Assembly (NCBI RefSeq): GCF_000424005.1
Contig: NZ_KE384121.1
Location: forward strand, 84,182-148,181
Reading direction: 5' to 3'
DNA: 64,000 bases
Origin: Pseudobutyrivibrio ruminis CF1b
GTDB lineage: Bacteria > Bacillota > Clostridia > Lachnospirales > Lachnospiraceae
In this document: piece by piece, positions 35,939-45,515 of the stretch
How positions within the stretch are numbered: position 1 is the first letter of the stretch
Layout of the letters: every line of letters starts with the position of its first letter
Translations under genes and position numbers: made by a program
The notes under the pieces: generated by a model
The model's input: the letters and a program-made list of their open reading frames with translations, nothing else
Database searches by the model: none
Told to the model about the DNA's origin: nothing

Positions 35939-37156
35939 CTATTTTCTAACTAGATACTCGCTTGGTTTCCTAAGCATTTTGTCAGTTGCTATCGCAGCTG
36001 CACCGTAAAGTGTAGGGTCGATTGTAAGCTCTGATATTTTTATCTGCACCCTACTGCTGATTTCTGGTAAAATCCGCTCCTTCACAATCCTGTTTATTGT
36101 TGGAAGCAAAAGATTTCCTCCCTGAGAAATGCTGTCGCCAATTACTATGATTTCTGGATCATAACCATTAATTAAGGTTACGCAGCCATAGCCTATGTAC
36201 TCAGCTATCTCATCTACCAATTCGAGGGCTTTCTCATTCCCCTCCTTTGCAGCAATAAAAACTTTATTGCATGCTTCCCATCTATTTGTAATTTCCTCCT
36301 GAAAAATTTCAGGAAGAAGCTTTTTGGCTTTCTTCAGCATGGCTGTTGCTGAACAATACAGCTCCAAGCAGCCTCTGTTTCCGCACTCACAAGCTGGTCC
36401 ATTTACATCTATGCTGATGTGTCCTATCTCACTTGCTATGCCTAGATTCCCAAGCAGCAATCTGTCGTGATCAACTATCCCTGAACCAACTCCCTCTCCC
36501 ACAAGGAAGTAGGTAAGCGAATTTAATGGTCTTCCATGATTTCCAAACCACCATTCAGCAAGTGCACCCGCATTAGCATCCTGCTCGATAAAAAATGGCT
36601 TATCAAATTCGTTTTGGAACTCATCTATAAAATTTACATCATGCCAGCTTGGCATCCTTGTTACCATGGCTATTCGACCTTCTTTTCTTAAATAAGGCCC
36701 AGGTACTGCCATTCCAATTGCAACAATGTTTTTGTATTTATTAAGCAGTTCATGAATTTGTTTTTTCATTTCAGCTAAAACATCTTCTGCAAATTCATCA
36801 AGGCCAAATTCTGTTTCCTGCTTCGTGTAATTTTTTCCACAAATATCAAAAACCCCGATTGAAAAAACATGCCTTGAAAACTTTACCCCAATAACCAGAT
36901 TCTTTTCGGCATTTAGTCTGAGTCCGATAGAGCGACGATTGCCGTTTCCCCTGACAAAGCCCACCTCGGAAACAATTCCCATTTCAATTAGAACTGCAAC
37001 TATTTTTGTGACAGATGCTTGTGTCAGGCCTGTCATTTTTGCTATATCCGCCCTGGAGCATCCATCAGTCTGCTGGAGTATTCTAACAATAGCTGAACGA
37101 TTCATCTCCACTAAATCGTTTGTATTGTTCCCCGCTACCTCTTTTATTTTATCCAT
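35939..37156 (-). CDS. ROK-family transcriptional regulator (XylR-like)
   Basis: 405 residues from MDKIKEVAGNNTND at 37156, with GGAG seven bases upstream. The N-terminal winged helix (SRADIAKMTGLTQASVTKIV, about 35-85) is joined to a ROK domain with the zinc motif GHISIDVNGPACECG-NRGCLE. The phosphate loop reads GVKFSRHVFSIG without the catalytic aspartate pattern, so it is a sensor rather than a kinase. A 29-bp nested dyad centred at 37201 is the likely autoregulatory operator. Context suggests control of the sugar transporter and perhaps xylB. Confidence 0.92.
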   Translation of the reverse strand: MDKIKEVAGNNTNDLVEMNRSAIVRILQQTDGCSRADIAKMTGLTQASVTKIVAVLIEMGIVSEVGFVRGNGNRRSIGLRLNAEKNLVIGVKFSRHVFSIGVFDICGKNYTKQETEFGLDEFAEDVLAEMKKQIHELLNKYKNIVAIGMAVPGPYLRKEGRIAMVTRMPSWHDVNFIDEFQNEFDKPFFIEQDANAGALAEWWFGNHGRPLNSLTYFLVGEGVGSGIVDHDRLLLGNLGIASEIGHISIDVNGPACECGNRGCLELYCSATAMLKKAKKLLPEIFQEEITNRWEACNKVFIAAKEGNEKALELVDEIAEYIGYGCVTLINGYDPEIIVIGDSISQGGNLLLPTINRIVKERILPEISSRVQIKISELTIDPTLYGAAAIATDKMLRKPSEYLVRK

Positions 37157-37186
37157 ACCTTCTCTCCAGAAATTGTATTTCAAGAG

Positions 37187-37215
37187 TTAATTACTTAACG
37201 TTGTTAACACATTAA
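37187..37215. promoter_or_regulatory. Nested dyad operator upstream of the ROK regulator
   Basis: TTAAC-GTT-GTTAA (37195-37207) lies inside TTAAT (37187) and ATTAA (37211-37215), all centred at 37201. It is 30-60 bases before the ROK start. The rest of the gap (37216-37506) is very AT-rich and shows no gene. Confidence 0.55.
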
Positions 37216-37506
37216 TTCATGAGTGGGCTTCGGTCAATATAAATGCTAAAATTATTTGATTTTTGTAAATTTTAGTGATTTTAACATTGAATATTTTGTT
37301 AAATACACACAAATATGCGTATTATGTGACATTATGTGAGTATTTTCAGTCAACCTAATCATCATTTAGGGAATTTAAAGGTTTTATTTGATGATAATTT
37401 GAGCGTTTTAAGCAAAGATAATCAACAAAATGCTCAATTAGTATTATTTTGCTATATGAATAGCAAAATTGTGCTATTGACTTTTGCACTCAGATATTTT
37501 TAAAAA

Positions 37507-37546
37507 AAAGATTCTGTGGCCAATTATTTCTGGTCACAGAATCTTT
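37507..37546 (-). terminator. Terminator of xylB
   Basis: AAAGATTCTGTG and CACAGAATCTTT pair across 16 bases with further internal pairing, followed by TTTTTA on the minus strand. It lies 38 bases after the stop. Confidence 0.85.
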
Positions 37547-37584
37547 TTATTTTATAAATTCTATTTTAATTTACACTTTAAAAA

Positions 37585-39042
37585 TTAGAATAAGCTCTTT
37601 ACTGTTGGATAAAGCTTCTTGAACTCCTGATATCTCTCTTCGTATTTACGAATTAATTCTGGATCAGGCTCAACTGTTTCCTTTACTCTTACTATCGCCT
37701 GGCACGCTTCCTCTACGGAAGCGTACATTCCGCAACCTACTGCTGCAAGGATAGCACCACCAAGTCCTGGTCCTTCCTCGTTTTCAAGAATATCAAGCTT
37801 AAGATTCATAACTGAAGCGATAATCTGCTGCCATAATGGGCTCTTTGCACCACCACCGCAAATCTTAGAACGCTCAATCTTAATGCCCTGGCTACGTGCT
37901 ACCTCAAGTGAATCACGAAGGCCAAAAGCAACACCTTCAAGAACTGCCTGTGTCATATCCTCACGTGTAGTATCCATTGACATTCCGATGAACATAGCAC
38001 GTGCATCTGGATTGTTGTGTGGGCTACGCTCTCCCATAAGGTATGGAAGGTAGAATACACGGTTCTCTCCAAGATTCTTGATACCAGCCTGCTCTGCTGG
38101 ATAATCCTTTGTCTTAAGGATTTCATCCATCCACCACTTGTTGCAAGATGCAGCTGAAAGCATACATCCCATAAGATGATAGCCACCATCAGCATGGTCA
38201 AATGAGTGAAGAGCATTTGCAGGGTCTACTGTAAAGTTCTTGCTAGAGATGAAAATTGTACCTGATGTACCAATTGAGAGGTTGCACTTGCCCTCTCCAA
38301 CTGTACCTGTACCAACAGCTGCTGCAGCATTATCTCCAGCACCAGCAATAATCTTAACATCATTTGTGAAGCCAAGCTCTGAAGCAACCTCAGGCTTGAT
38401 TGTACCTACTACTTCGTAGCTCTCATAAAGCTTTGGAAGCTGAGCCTCTGAAACGTGGCAGATATCCATCATTTCCTTGCTCCAGCATCTGTTCTTTACA
38501 TCGAGAAGAAGCATACCGCTGGCATCAGAATAATCTGTACAGAAGCTTCCAGAAAGCTTGTAAGCAATGTAATCCTTTGGAAGCATAATTTTAGCTACCT
38601 TAGCCCAAAGTTCTGGCTCGTTCTCTTGCATCCAAAGAATCTTTGGAGCTGTAAAACCAGCAAATGCAATGTTTGCTGTGTACTCAGAAAGCTTGTCCTT
38701 TCCGATTACGTTGTTAAGGTATTCAGTCTCTTTTCCTGTACGTCCGTCATTCCAAAGGATAGCTGGACGGATAACATTATCATCAGCATCAAGTGTTACA
38801 AGACCGTGCATCTGTCCACCGAATGAGATACCAGCAACCTGGCTCTTATCTACCTCTGAAGTAAGCTCCTTAATACCAGCTACTACCTGAGTCCACCAGT
38901 CCTCTGGCTTCTGCTCAGACCAACCTGGATGTGGGAAGCTGAGGTCATATTCTTTTGAAACGATTTTCTTGATTTCGCCATTACCTTCCATAAGAAGAAG
39001 CTTAACAGCGGATGTACCCAAATCAACACCAATATATAACAT
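37585..39042 (-). CDS. xylB: Xylulokinase
   Basis: 485 residues of the FGGY sugar kinase family. The N-terminal phosphate loop is GVDLGTSAVKLLLMEG. SFGGQMHGLV and ILWNDGRT are typical of XylB, GAGDNAAAAVGTG follows, and GGGAKSPLWQQI lies near the C-terminus. It phosphorylates D-xylulose to xylulose 5-phosphate. It follows the FucI-like gene by 62 bases with a hairpin between. No xylose isomerase gene (xylA) is in the window. Confidence 0.95.
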   Translation of the reverse strand: MLYIGVDLGTSAVKLLLMEGNGEIKKIVSKEYDLSFPHPGWSEQKPEDWWTQVVAGIKELTSEVDKSQVAGISFGGQMHGLVTLDADDNVIRPAILWNDGRTGKETEYLNNVIGKDKLSEYTANIAFAGFTAPKILWMQENEPELWAKVAKIMLPKDYIAYKLSGSFCTDYSDASGMLLLDVKNRCWSKEMMDICHVSEAQLPKLYESYEVVGTIKPEVASELGFTNDVKIIAGAGDNAAAAVGTGTVGEGKCNLSIGTSGTIFISSKNFTVDPANALHSFDHADGGYHLMGCMLSAASCNKWWMDEILKTKDYPAEQAGIKNLGENRVFYLPYLMGERSPHNNPDARAMFIGMSMDTTREDMTQAVLEGVAFGLRDSLEVARSQGIKIERSKICGGGAKSPLWQQIIASVMNLKLDILENEEGPGLGGAILAAVGCGMYASVEEACQAIVRVKETVEPDPELIRKYEERYQEFKKLYPTVKSLF

Positions 39043-39065
39043 CTTTTTATTCTCCTATTCTAAAA

Positions 39066-39088
39066 ATGGCTGGCTAAAAGCCAGCCAT
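39066..39088 (-). terminator. Intercistronic hairpin between the isomerase-like gene and xylB
   Basis: ATGGCTGGC-TTTTA-GCCAGCCAT followed by TTTTTAG on the minus strand. It may partly terminate transcription or protect the upstream message end. Confidence 0.65.
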
Positions 39089-39104
39089 ATATTTATGCCT
39101 TAAA

Positions 39105-40589
39105 TTATCTCCAAGGATTCTCTGTTGGATATCTTACGCCTGCTGGCTGGTTGTATCCGATTTCATCTACATCTACTCCGATGTACTTGAATACCTCGAA
39201 GAGTGACTTTCCGAAGTGTCCGAATGCAACAGCTCCGTGATGTGGGAATCCCTTCTCGATTAACCAGTGACGATAGAAGCGTCCCATCTCAGGGATTGCA
39301 AATACACCGATTGAACCGAATGACTTTGTACGAACATCAAGAACTTCACCCTGTGCAATGTAAGCGCGAAGCTTGTTGTCAGCTGTAGACTGAAGTCTGT
39401 AGAATGTGATTTCACCTGGAGCGATATCACCTTCAAGTGTTCCGTTTGTAACCTCTACAGGAAGTGCTCTAGCCATAATCTTCTGGTTTCTCATCTCGCA
39501 GAATGCAAGCTTTCTAGAGCATGTATTTCCGCAGTGGAATCCCATGAATGTATCCTCAAGTGTGTAATCTGTCTTACCCTTGATTTCCTCGTTGTACATA
39601 TCCTTTGGTACTGAGTTGTTGATATCGAGAAGTGTTACAACATCCTCTGATACAACTGTACCAATGAACTCTGAAAGACATCCGTAGATATCAACCTCGC
39701 ATGATACAGGGATTCCTTCGCCTGTAAGACGAGAGTTTACATAGCAAGGAACGAAACCAAACTGTGTCTGGAATGCAGGCCAGCACTTGCCAGCGATTGC
39801 TACGTATTTACGATATCCCTTGTGATCACGAACCCAATCCTTAAGTGTAAGCTCGTACTGAGCAAGCTTCTCAAGAACCTCTGGTTTCTTGTTACCAGCG
39901 CCAAGCTCCTTCTCCATATCTGCAACAACCTCTGGGATACGGCTATCACCAGCGTGCTTGTTGAATGCTTCGAAAAGATCAAGCTCTGAGTTCTCCTCGA
40001 TTTCAACACCAAGGTTGTAAAGCTGCTTGATTGGTGCATTACAAGCAAGGAAGTTCATTGGTCTTGGACCAAAGCTGATAATCTTAAGATCTGAAAGTGC
40101 GATTACGGCACGAGCGATTGGCTCGAACTCATGAATCATATCTGCGCAATCCTCAGCATCACCTACTGGATACTCTGGGATATAAGCCTTTACATTGCGA
40201 AGCTGAAGGTTGTAAGATGCGTTAAGCATACCGCAGTAAGCATCTCCTCTACCATCGAGAAGGCTGTTGCCTGACTCCTCAGCTGCTGCACAGAACATCT
40301 TAGGTCCATCAAAGTGCTTTGCAAGAAGTGTCTCAGAAATTTCTGGGCCAAAGTTTCCAAGGTATACGCAAAGTGCATTACATCCAGCCTTCTTGATATC
40401 CTCAAGAGCCTGTACCATGTGGATTTCGCTCTCAACGATACATACTGGACACTCATAGATGTGCTCAGCGCCGTACTTCTTTGTATATGCAGCGATAAGT
40501 GCCTTTCTTCTGTCTACTGATAAGCTTTCTGGAAAGCAGTCACGAGAAACTGCTACTACACCAATTTTTACATTTGGCATGTTATTCAT
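39105..40589 (-). CDS. L-fucose/L-arabinose isomerase-like protein
   Basis: 494 residues. AAGGAGG lies nine bases before the ATG at 40589; ATGs at 40595 and 40577 are alternatives. It matches the FucI/AraA-type fold: N-terminal flavodoxin-like part (KIGVVAVSRDCFPES), then GPRPMNFLACN, VSCEVDIYGCLSEFIG, MGFHCGNT and a C-terminal HHGAVAFGHFGKSLFEV. Such enzymes interconvert aldoses and ketoses with a divalent metal. It sits before xylB and has no fuculose kinase or aldolase beside it, so a pentose role is more likely than fucose. The substrate is unproven. Confidence 0.8.
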   Translation of the reverse strand: MNNMPNVKIGVVAVSRDCFPESLSVDRRKALIAAYTKKYGAEHIYECPVCIVESEIHMVQALEDIKKAGCNALCVYLGNFGPEISETLLAKHFDGPKMFCAAAEESGNSLLDGRGDAYCGMLNASYNLQLRNVKAYIPEYPVGDAEDCADMIHEFEPIARAVIALSDLKIISFGPRPMNFLACNAPIKQLYNLGVEIEENSELDLFEAFNKHAGDSRIPEVVADMEKELGAGNKKPEVLEKLAQYELTLKDWVRDHKGYRKYVAIAGKCWPAFQTQFGFVPCYVNSRLTGEGIPVSCEVDIYGCLSEFIGTVVSEDVVTLLDINNSVPKDMYNEEIKGKTDYTLEDTFMGFHCGNTCSRKLAFCEMRNQKIMARALPVEVTNGTLEGDIAPGEITFYRLQSTADNKLRAYIAQGEVLDVRTKSFGSIGVFAIPEMGRFYRHWLIEKGFPHHGAVAFGHFGKSLFEVFKYIGVDVDEIGYNQPAGVRYPTENPWR

Positions 40590-40634
40590 TGTCATTACCC
40601 TCCTTAATACTACCGGCTTCCCTTTACAAAAATT

Positions 40635-40698
40635 AAAAGCCTCTAAAACGTTTATTTTGTATGATTATAATATCAGACAAAAAATTTTAGAGACTTTT
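40635..40698. promoter_or_regulatory. Inverted-repeat promoter region of the isomerase-like gene
   Basis: AAAAGCCTCTAAAA (40635-40648) and TTTTAGAGACTTTT (40685-40698) are inverted copies with one mismatch. A minus-strand TATAAT (40664-40669) lies between, and no good -35 is seen, because the right arm occupies that position. Confidence 0.5.
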
Positions 40699-40756
40699 AA
40701 AAATTTACTACGTGATGGAATTTTTTTGACTTTCTTTTGTTGATTATGTCAAAATT

Positions 40757-41221
40757 TTACTTCATTTCACGGATAAGATTGACCATTTCGATAGCTCCCT
40801 GAGCACATTCAAAGCCTTTATTACCAGCTTTTGTACCAGCTCGCTCTACAGCCTGCTCAATTGTATCGGTCGTTAAAACTCCAAACATTACAGGGATTCC
40901 TGCACTCATGCTTACCTGTGCCACTCCCTTTGAAACCTCAGAGCAAACATAATCATAGTGTGATGTTGCGCCACGGATTACTGCGCCAAGACAGATTACA
41001 GCGTCATATTTTTTACTTTCTGCCATCTTCTTTGCAATAAGTGGAATCTCAAAGGCACCTGGTACCCATGCCACATCAATGTCCTCTTCTTTTACGTTTT
41101 CACGCTTAAGGCCATCAATGGCTCCACCTAATAATTTTGATGTAATGAACTCATTAAAACGAGCCACAACAATACCTACCTTCACACCTTCTGATACTAA
41201 TTTTCCTTCGTAAACTTTCAT
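40757..41221 (-). CDS. ribH: 6,7-dimethyl-8-ribityllumazine synthase
   Basis: 154 residues from [14 protein letters not shown] at 41221 (AAGGAG nine bases upstream; the ATG at 41227 is too near). Family motifs are [35 protein letters not shown] and [12 protein letters not shown]. It condenses ribityl-aminouracil with dihydroxybutanone phosphate. It is last gene of the FMN-riboswitch-controlled riboflavin operon. Confidence 0.97.
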   Translation of the reverse strand: MKVYEGKLVSEGVKVGIVVARFNEFITSKLLGGAIDGLKRENVKEEDIDVAWVPGAFEIPLIAKKMAESKKYDAVICLGAVIRGATSHYDYVCSEVSKGVAQVSMSAGIPVMFGVLTTDTIEQAVERAGTKAGNKGFECAQGAIEMVNLIREMK

Positions 41222-41243
41222 TATCATTATCTCCTTCTTTTAT

Positions 41244-42449
41244 TTATGCATCTTTTACTTCTAATATATGACCCATTCTTGCTTTCTTTGTTTTCAGATA
41301 GAACACATCATATTTATTTGCTTCTATTTCAATAGGCACTCTCTTGGAAATCTCCATTCCATAATCAGACAGCTGGTAAACCTTGTCAGGGTTGTTTGTG
41401 AGAAGCTCCAGGGAATGAATTCCAAGGTCACGTAAAATCTGTGCACCTGTATAGTACTCACGAAGGTCCCCTGGGAAACCAAGGGCGATATTTGCATCGA
41501 GAGTATCCATACCTTCATCCTGAAGCTTGTATGCCTTAAGCTTATTTACAAGACCGATACCTCTACCCTCCTGTCTCATATATAAAAGGACACCTCTACC
41601 ATTTCTTGCTATTGCTTTCATAGCTGCATCAAACTGCTGTCCACAGTCACATCTCATTGAACCAAACACATCTCCTGTAAGGCACTCTGAATGAACACGG
41701 CAAAGCACATCCCTGCCATCTGTTATATCTCCCATAACCAGCGCTACATGATGTTCTCCATTTAACTTGTTGATATAGCAGTGTGCCATGAACTCACCGT
41801 AGCGTGTAGGCATCTTTGCAATAGAAACGCACTCTACCAGCTTGTCATAGACCTTGCGATATTCCACAAGCTCAGGGATTGTGATAAAGGTTATCCCCAT
41901 ATCCTCTGCTAGTTTACGCAATGCCGTTCCACGCATCATGGTGCCATCCTCAGCCATAATCTCACAGCAAAGACCACATTCCTTAAGACCTGCCAGCTTC
42001 ATTAAATCCACTGTGGCCTCTGTATGACCTGGGCGCTCAATGACACCACCAGCCTTTGCCACAAGAGGAAACATATGGCCTGGACGTCTAAATTCCAAAG
42101 GGCTCACATTATCCTTAACACAGCTTCTTGCTGTAAGGCCACGCTCTGCTGCTGATATTCCTGTGGTGGTATCCACATGGTCAATAGATACCGTAAATGC
42201 GGTTTCGTGGTTATCAGTGTTGTGGCTGACCATTGGCGGAAGTGCCAGCTTATAAGCAAGCTCCTCGCTCATTGGCATACAGATAAGACCTCTCCCCACA
42301 GATGCCATAAGGTTTACATTTTCTGTAGTAGCAAACTCTGCTGCACAGATAAAATCTCCTTCATTCTCTCTCCCCTCATCATCCATAACCATGATGACCT
42401 TACCATTTTTCAAATCATCAATAGCTCTTTCAATCGATTCTCTTCGCAT
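41244..42449 (-). CDS. ribBA: Bifunctional DHBP synthase / GTP cyclohydrolase II
   Basis: 401 residues. The N-terminal half is RibB ([35 protein letters not shown]). The C-terminal half is RibA ([18 protein letters not shown] with zinc cysteines, [20 protein letters not shown]). It supplies both precursors of lumazine. Its start overlaps the end of ribE by 40 bases, and the ribosome site lies inside ribE, suggesting translational coupling. Confidence 0.97.
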   Translation of the reverse strand: MRRESIERAIDDLKNGKVIMVMDDEGRENEGDFICAAEFATTENVNLMASVGRGLICMPMSEELAYKLALPPMVSHNTDNHETAFTVSIDHVDTTTGISAAERGLTARSCVKDNVSPLEFRRPGHMFPLVAKAGGVIERPGHTEATVDLMKLAGLKECGLCCEIMAEDGTMMRGTALRKLAEDMGITFITIPELVEYRKVYDKLVECVSIAKMPTRYGEFMAHCYINKLNGEHHVALVMGDITDGRDVLCRVHSECLTGDVFGSMRCDCGQQFDAAMKAIARNGRGVLLYMRQEGRGIGLVNKLKAYKLQDEGMDTLDANIALGFPGDLREYYTGAQILRDLGIHSLELLTNNPDKVYQLSDYGMEISKRVPIEIEANKYDVFYLKTKKARMGHILEVKDA

Positions 42450-43042
42450 TTTTCTTCCCTTCCTAAAAACTTCTTTATATATTTTCCAACCACATCATTT
42501 TCCAGATTAACTACATCCCCAATTTTCTTATGACCTAAAACTGTCTCCTTTAAGGTGTGGGGTATGATACTTACCTTAAAGCTGTCACGGCTCACATCTG
42601 CCACAGTCAGGCTGATTCCATCTATTGTGATGGAGCCTTTTTCAACGATTCCATCCATTATCTTTCCATCAGTCTTTATCCCGAACCAGACTGCATTACC
42701 ATCCTGTCTTATGCTTTTTATCTTTCCTGTACCATCGATATGTCCACTGACAATATGGCCTCCAAACCTGCCATTTGCAGCCATAGCTCTTTCCAAATCC
42801 ACAGGGCTTCCAACTGTAAGAGACCCAAGACTGGAACGGGAAAACGTCTCATTCATCACATCCGCAGAAAATCCATTTGAGTTATACTCCACTACAGTCA
42901 GACACACGCCATTTACAGCTATGCTGTCACCCATGTGGATATCCTCAAGAATTCTGCTGCAATTTATGGTAATGCGCTGCTGTCTTCCACCTCTTTCGAT
43001 TCTTTGAACCTTCCCCAGCTCTTCAACTATTCCAGTAAACAT
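42410..43042 (-). CDS. ribE: Riboflavin synthase, alpha chain
   Basis: 210 residues with two lumazine-binding repeats ([10 protein letters not shown] and [14 protein letters not shown]; second repeat with [10 protein letters not shown] and [11 protein letters not shown]). It dismutates two lumazines to riboflavin. It overlaps ribD by one base and ribBA by 40. The C-terminal tail beyond the second repeat is Lys/Glu-rich. Confidence 0.97.
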   Translation of the reverse strand: MFTGIVEELGKVQRIERGGRQQRITINCSRILEDIHMGDSIAVNGVCLTVVEYNSNGFSADVMNETFSRSSLGSLTVGSPVDLERAMAANGRFGGHIVSGHIDGTGKIKSIRQDGNAVWFGIKTDGKIMDGIVEKGSITIDGISLTVADVSRDSFKVSIIPHTLKETVLGHKKIGDVVNLENDVVGKYIKKFLGREEKCEENRLKELLMI

Positions 43043-44130
43043 TAGTAAACAACCTCATTTTCTATGATCAAATCTTCTCCTGCCCAAACAGTCTCGATAG
43101 GATTCAGACGAATGGCATCATTTATATTTTCAATTCCAAGTCCTTCCACAGGTGATTTGCTGTTTCCTCCAAAAATCTTTGGAGCCATATGGATATGGAT
43201 TTCATCTACAATCCTGCTTTCCAGCGCACTGTAATTCAGAGTTCCGCCTCCTTCTAAAAGCACACTGTCGATGCCCATTTCTCCAAGCCTCGCCATTAGC
43301 ACATTTAAATCAATCCCATTATCTGCCTGTGGAATGTTAATTACCTTACAACCCTTTTTCTTAAACTCAGCGACCTTTTTCTTATCTTCAGATGATGTGG
43401 CAATAATTGTCTCGATTTCATCAGCTGTATTTACCACCTTTGATGTAAGCGGTGTACGTAAATGCGAATCGCAAATTATTCTCACCGGATTCTTTGCCGG
43501 CTCATCCAGCCTGCAGTCAAGACCAGGATCATCCATTATTACAGTAGAAACTCCTACCATTATCCCCGACAGATTCTTCCTAAGTCTGTGCACATTCTCC
43601 CTTGCCTCATCTCCAGTTATCCACTTTGACTCCCCTGTAACTGTGGCTATCTTTCCATCAGCAGTCATTGCATATTTCATAACTACATAAGGGCGCTTGG
43701 AAGACATGTATTTGTTGAACACACGGTTTAGTTTTTTACACTCTTTTTCAAGGAGTCCCACCTCTACCTTAATACCATTTTCCATGAGAATTCTGGCACC
43801 TTTGCCGGCCACAACGGGATTCACATCAAGGGTTCCAATCACAACTCTTGTGATGCCACTTTCAATTATGGCTTCGGTACAGGGTGGTGTCTTTCCATAG
43901 TGACAGCACGGCTCCAAGGTGACATAAATTGTGGCACCCTCAGGGGATTCCGAGCAATCTCTCAACGCGTTTCGCTCTGCATGTAAATCACCATATTTTC
44001 TGTGGTAGCCTTCGCCAATAATCTTCCCATTCTTGACGATTACTGCACCTACCATTGGATTCGGATTTACGAATCCTGCTCCAAGCTTCGCAAGCATAAT
44101 CGCTCGCTGCATGTATTCCTTGTCTTCCAT
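43042..44130 (-). CDS. ribD: Bifunctional riboflavin deaminase/reductase
   Basis: 362 residues from MEDKEYMQRAIMLAK at 44130, behind GGGAGG; the frame upstream of it is not conserved and overlaps the riboswitch terminator. The deaminase half has HAERNAL and PCCHYGKTPPC zinc ligands. The reductase half has KYAMTADGKIATVTG and LLEGGGTLNYS. It is first gene of the operon, directly behind the FMN riboswitch. Confidence 0.97.
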   Translation of the reverse strand: MEDKEYMQRAIMLAKLGAGFVNPNPMVGAVIVKNGKIIGEGYHRKYGDLHAERNALRDCSESPEGATIYVTLEPCCHYGKTPPCTEAIIESGITRVVIGTLDVNPVVAGKGARILMENGIKVEVGLLEKECKKLNRVFNKYMSSKRPYVVMKYAMTADGKIATVTGESKWITGDEARENVHRLRKNLSGIMVGVSTVIMDDPGLDCRLDEPAKNPVRIICDSHLRTPLTSKVVNTADEIETIIATSSEDKKKVAEFKKKGCKVINIPQADNGIDLNVLMARLGEMGIDSVLLEGGGTLNYSALESRIVDEIHIHMAPKIFGGNSKSPVEGLGIENINDAIRLNPIETVWAGEDLIIENEVVY

Positions 44131-44145
44131 TCTTTTCCTCCCAAA

Positions 44146-44182
44146 TAAAAAATGGCCTTGGAAAAATTCCAAGGCCAAATAT
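44146..44182 (-). terminator. Riboswitch-controlled terminator before ribD
   Basis: GGCCTTGGAA-TTTT-TCCAAGGCC stem followed by ATTTTTTA on the minus strand, ending just before the ribD ribosome site. A second hairpin (CTCTGAGA/TCTCAGAG, 44206-44232) lies between it and the aptamer, possibly the antiterminator. Confidence 0.85.
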
Positions 44183-44260
44183 AGTTCATCCCTTAAACTA
44201 AAATACTCTGAGACTATAAAATAATCTCAGAGCAAATATGTTCCACAAATAAACTACCAT

Positions 44261-44366
44261 CTTCTTTCATCCAGACTATACTGTCGGCTTCGGAATCTCA
44301 CCGAATCATGCCTTGCGGCTCGTGGGCTATACCACCGGTAGGGAATCACACCCTGCCCTGAAGATA
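44261..44366 (-). promoter_or_regulatory. FMN riboswitch (RFN element)
   Basis: Minus-strand sequence shows the conserved blocks CTTCAGGGCAGGGTG, ATTCCCTACCGG, AGCCCACGAGC, GATTCGGTGAGATTCCG and GCCGACAG, then AGTCTGGATGAAAGAAG. FMN binding would stop transcription before ribD. Confidence 0.97.
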
Positions 44367-44382
44367 CTATTTAATTGAGTAA

Positions 44383-44411
44383 ATACTACGACACCTTGTT
44401 ACGGCTGTCAA
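44383..44411 (-). promoter_or_regulatory. Promoter of the riboflavin operon
   Basis: Minus-strand TTGACA (44406-44411), 17 bases, TAGTAT (44383-44388), with the aptamer beginning 17 bases downstream. Confidence 0.8.
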
Positions 44412-44449
44412 GAATCATAATAAAAAATAAAAAAATTTAAAATTAGGGC

Positions 44450-44477
44450 TTGCAAAATTTTGAAAACCTTATATAAT
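44450..44477 (+). promoter_or_regulatory. Promoter of tRNA-Lys(CTT)
   Basis: TTGCAA (44450-44455), 16 bases, TATAAT (44472-44477), 37 bases before the tRNA. Confidence 0.75.
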
Positions 44478-44514
44478 AATTATCGTTGCTGTTGAAAAAC
44501 AGCTTTACATATAA

Positions 44515-44587
44515 GCGCGACTAGCTCAGCTGGCAGAGCACCTGACTCTTAATCAGGGTGTCCAGGGTTCGAACCCCTGGTCGCGCA
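44515..44587 (+). tRNA. tRNA-Lys (anticodon CTT)
   Basis: 73 nt. Acceptor GCGCGAC/GTCGCGC, discriminator A; anticodon loop CTCTTAA between CCTGA and TCAGG. T arm CCAGGGTTCGAACCCCTGG. Confidence 0.96.
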
Positions 44588-44591
44588 CTCA

Positions 44592-44620
44592 AGCATCAAG
44601 TTTTACTTGGTGCTTTTTTT
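44592..44620 (+). terminator. Terminator of tRNA-Lys(CTT)
   Basis: AGCATCAAGT-TTT-ACTTGGTGCT followed by TTTTTT. Confidence 0.85.
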
Positions 44621-44687
44621 GTACCCAAAATAACTATAGGCAAAAAGAGCAACCTCAAAACGAAGCTGCTCTGTCATAATCTTCTAT

Positions 44688-45515
44688 TTAGTTGTTCTTT
44701 CTATACTCACTTGGAAGCACTCCATACTTTTCCCTAAACGCATTAGAGAATGCCTTTGAATTAGGGAAGCCATTGCCAAGTGCGATATCCACTATCTGTC
44801 CACCTGTCTCCTCAAGCTCACGAACTGCGTGCTCTAAACGGATGCCAAGAAGGTAATCCTTGAAGTTAATACCAGCGTGTTTCTGGAACATACGAGACAA
44901 ATATGATGGCGAGTAATTAAACTGATCTGCCATCAGCTCAAGTGAAAGTGGCTCAGCGTAATGATCCTTCATGTATCTGGTAATACTTGAAAGCTTTTTT
45001 AACTGCTTATTGCTCTTTACAATATCCTCATTAACATTGAACTTTCTATACTTTGTAACAAGAATGTACAAAAGCTCATAGTACAAACTAAGTACCTGAA
45101 GCTTGTTACCCTCTCCTCCATTTGTATAAATAAGATACATCTCCTGAAGAAGGGTAAATACTCGGTGATCAGACTCTCTGTCACCGTGAGAGAACCAGAT
45201 AAACTGGTCATCTGTAAAATATTCTGCAAAGGTATCCTGTGGTATCTGAAGCACCACTGTCTTATTAGGGTTTGGTGCTAAGATACTGTGTACCTCATTA
45301 CTGTTAACAATAACAAATTCACCATTGGTAAGTGGGAATTTCTTATCGTGAAGAGTGAAATCTAACTTGCCCTCCCAAACTGCGAAAATCTCAATAGAAC
45401 GATGCCAATGCTTGTCACGAATATAATTGCCACTAGCTCCTTCAAATGAAAATAACTTGAAAGGAAGCCCCGCATCAGTGACTACTACCTCGTGCTGATA
45501 ATCCTTTAAATCCAT
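44688..45515 (-). CDS. AraC-family regulator with cupin domain
   Basis: 275 residues. The N-terminal cupin (about 15-110, KHWHRSIEIFAVWEGKLDFT, NSNEVHSI) likely senses a sugar-type ligand. The C-terminal double HTH (about 175-270) has MADQFNYSPSYLSRMFQKHAG and ALGNGFPNSKAFSNAFREKYG-type helices. It begins directly at the end of the GNAT gene (no gap). Targets are unknown. Confidence 0.92.
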   Translation of the reverse strand: MDLKDYQHEVVVTDAGLPFKLFSFEGASGNYIRDKHWHRSIEIFAVWEGKLDFTLHDKKFPLTNGEFVIVNSNEVHSILAPNPNKTVVLQIPQDTFAEYFTDDQFIWFSHGDRESDHRVFTLLQEMYLIYTNGGEGNKLQVLSLYYELLYILVTKYRKFNVNEDIVKSNKQLKKLSSITRYMKDHYAEPLSLELMADQFNYSPSYLSRMFQKHAGINFKDYLLGIRLEHAVRELEETGGQIVDIALGNGFPNSKAFSNAFREKYGVLPSEYRKNN

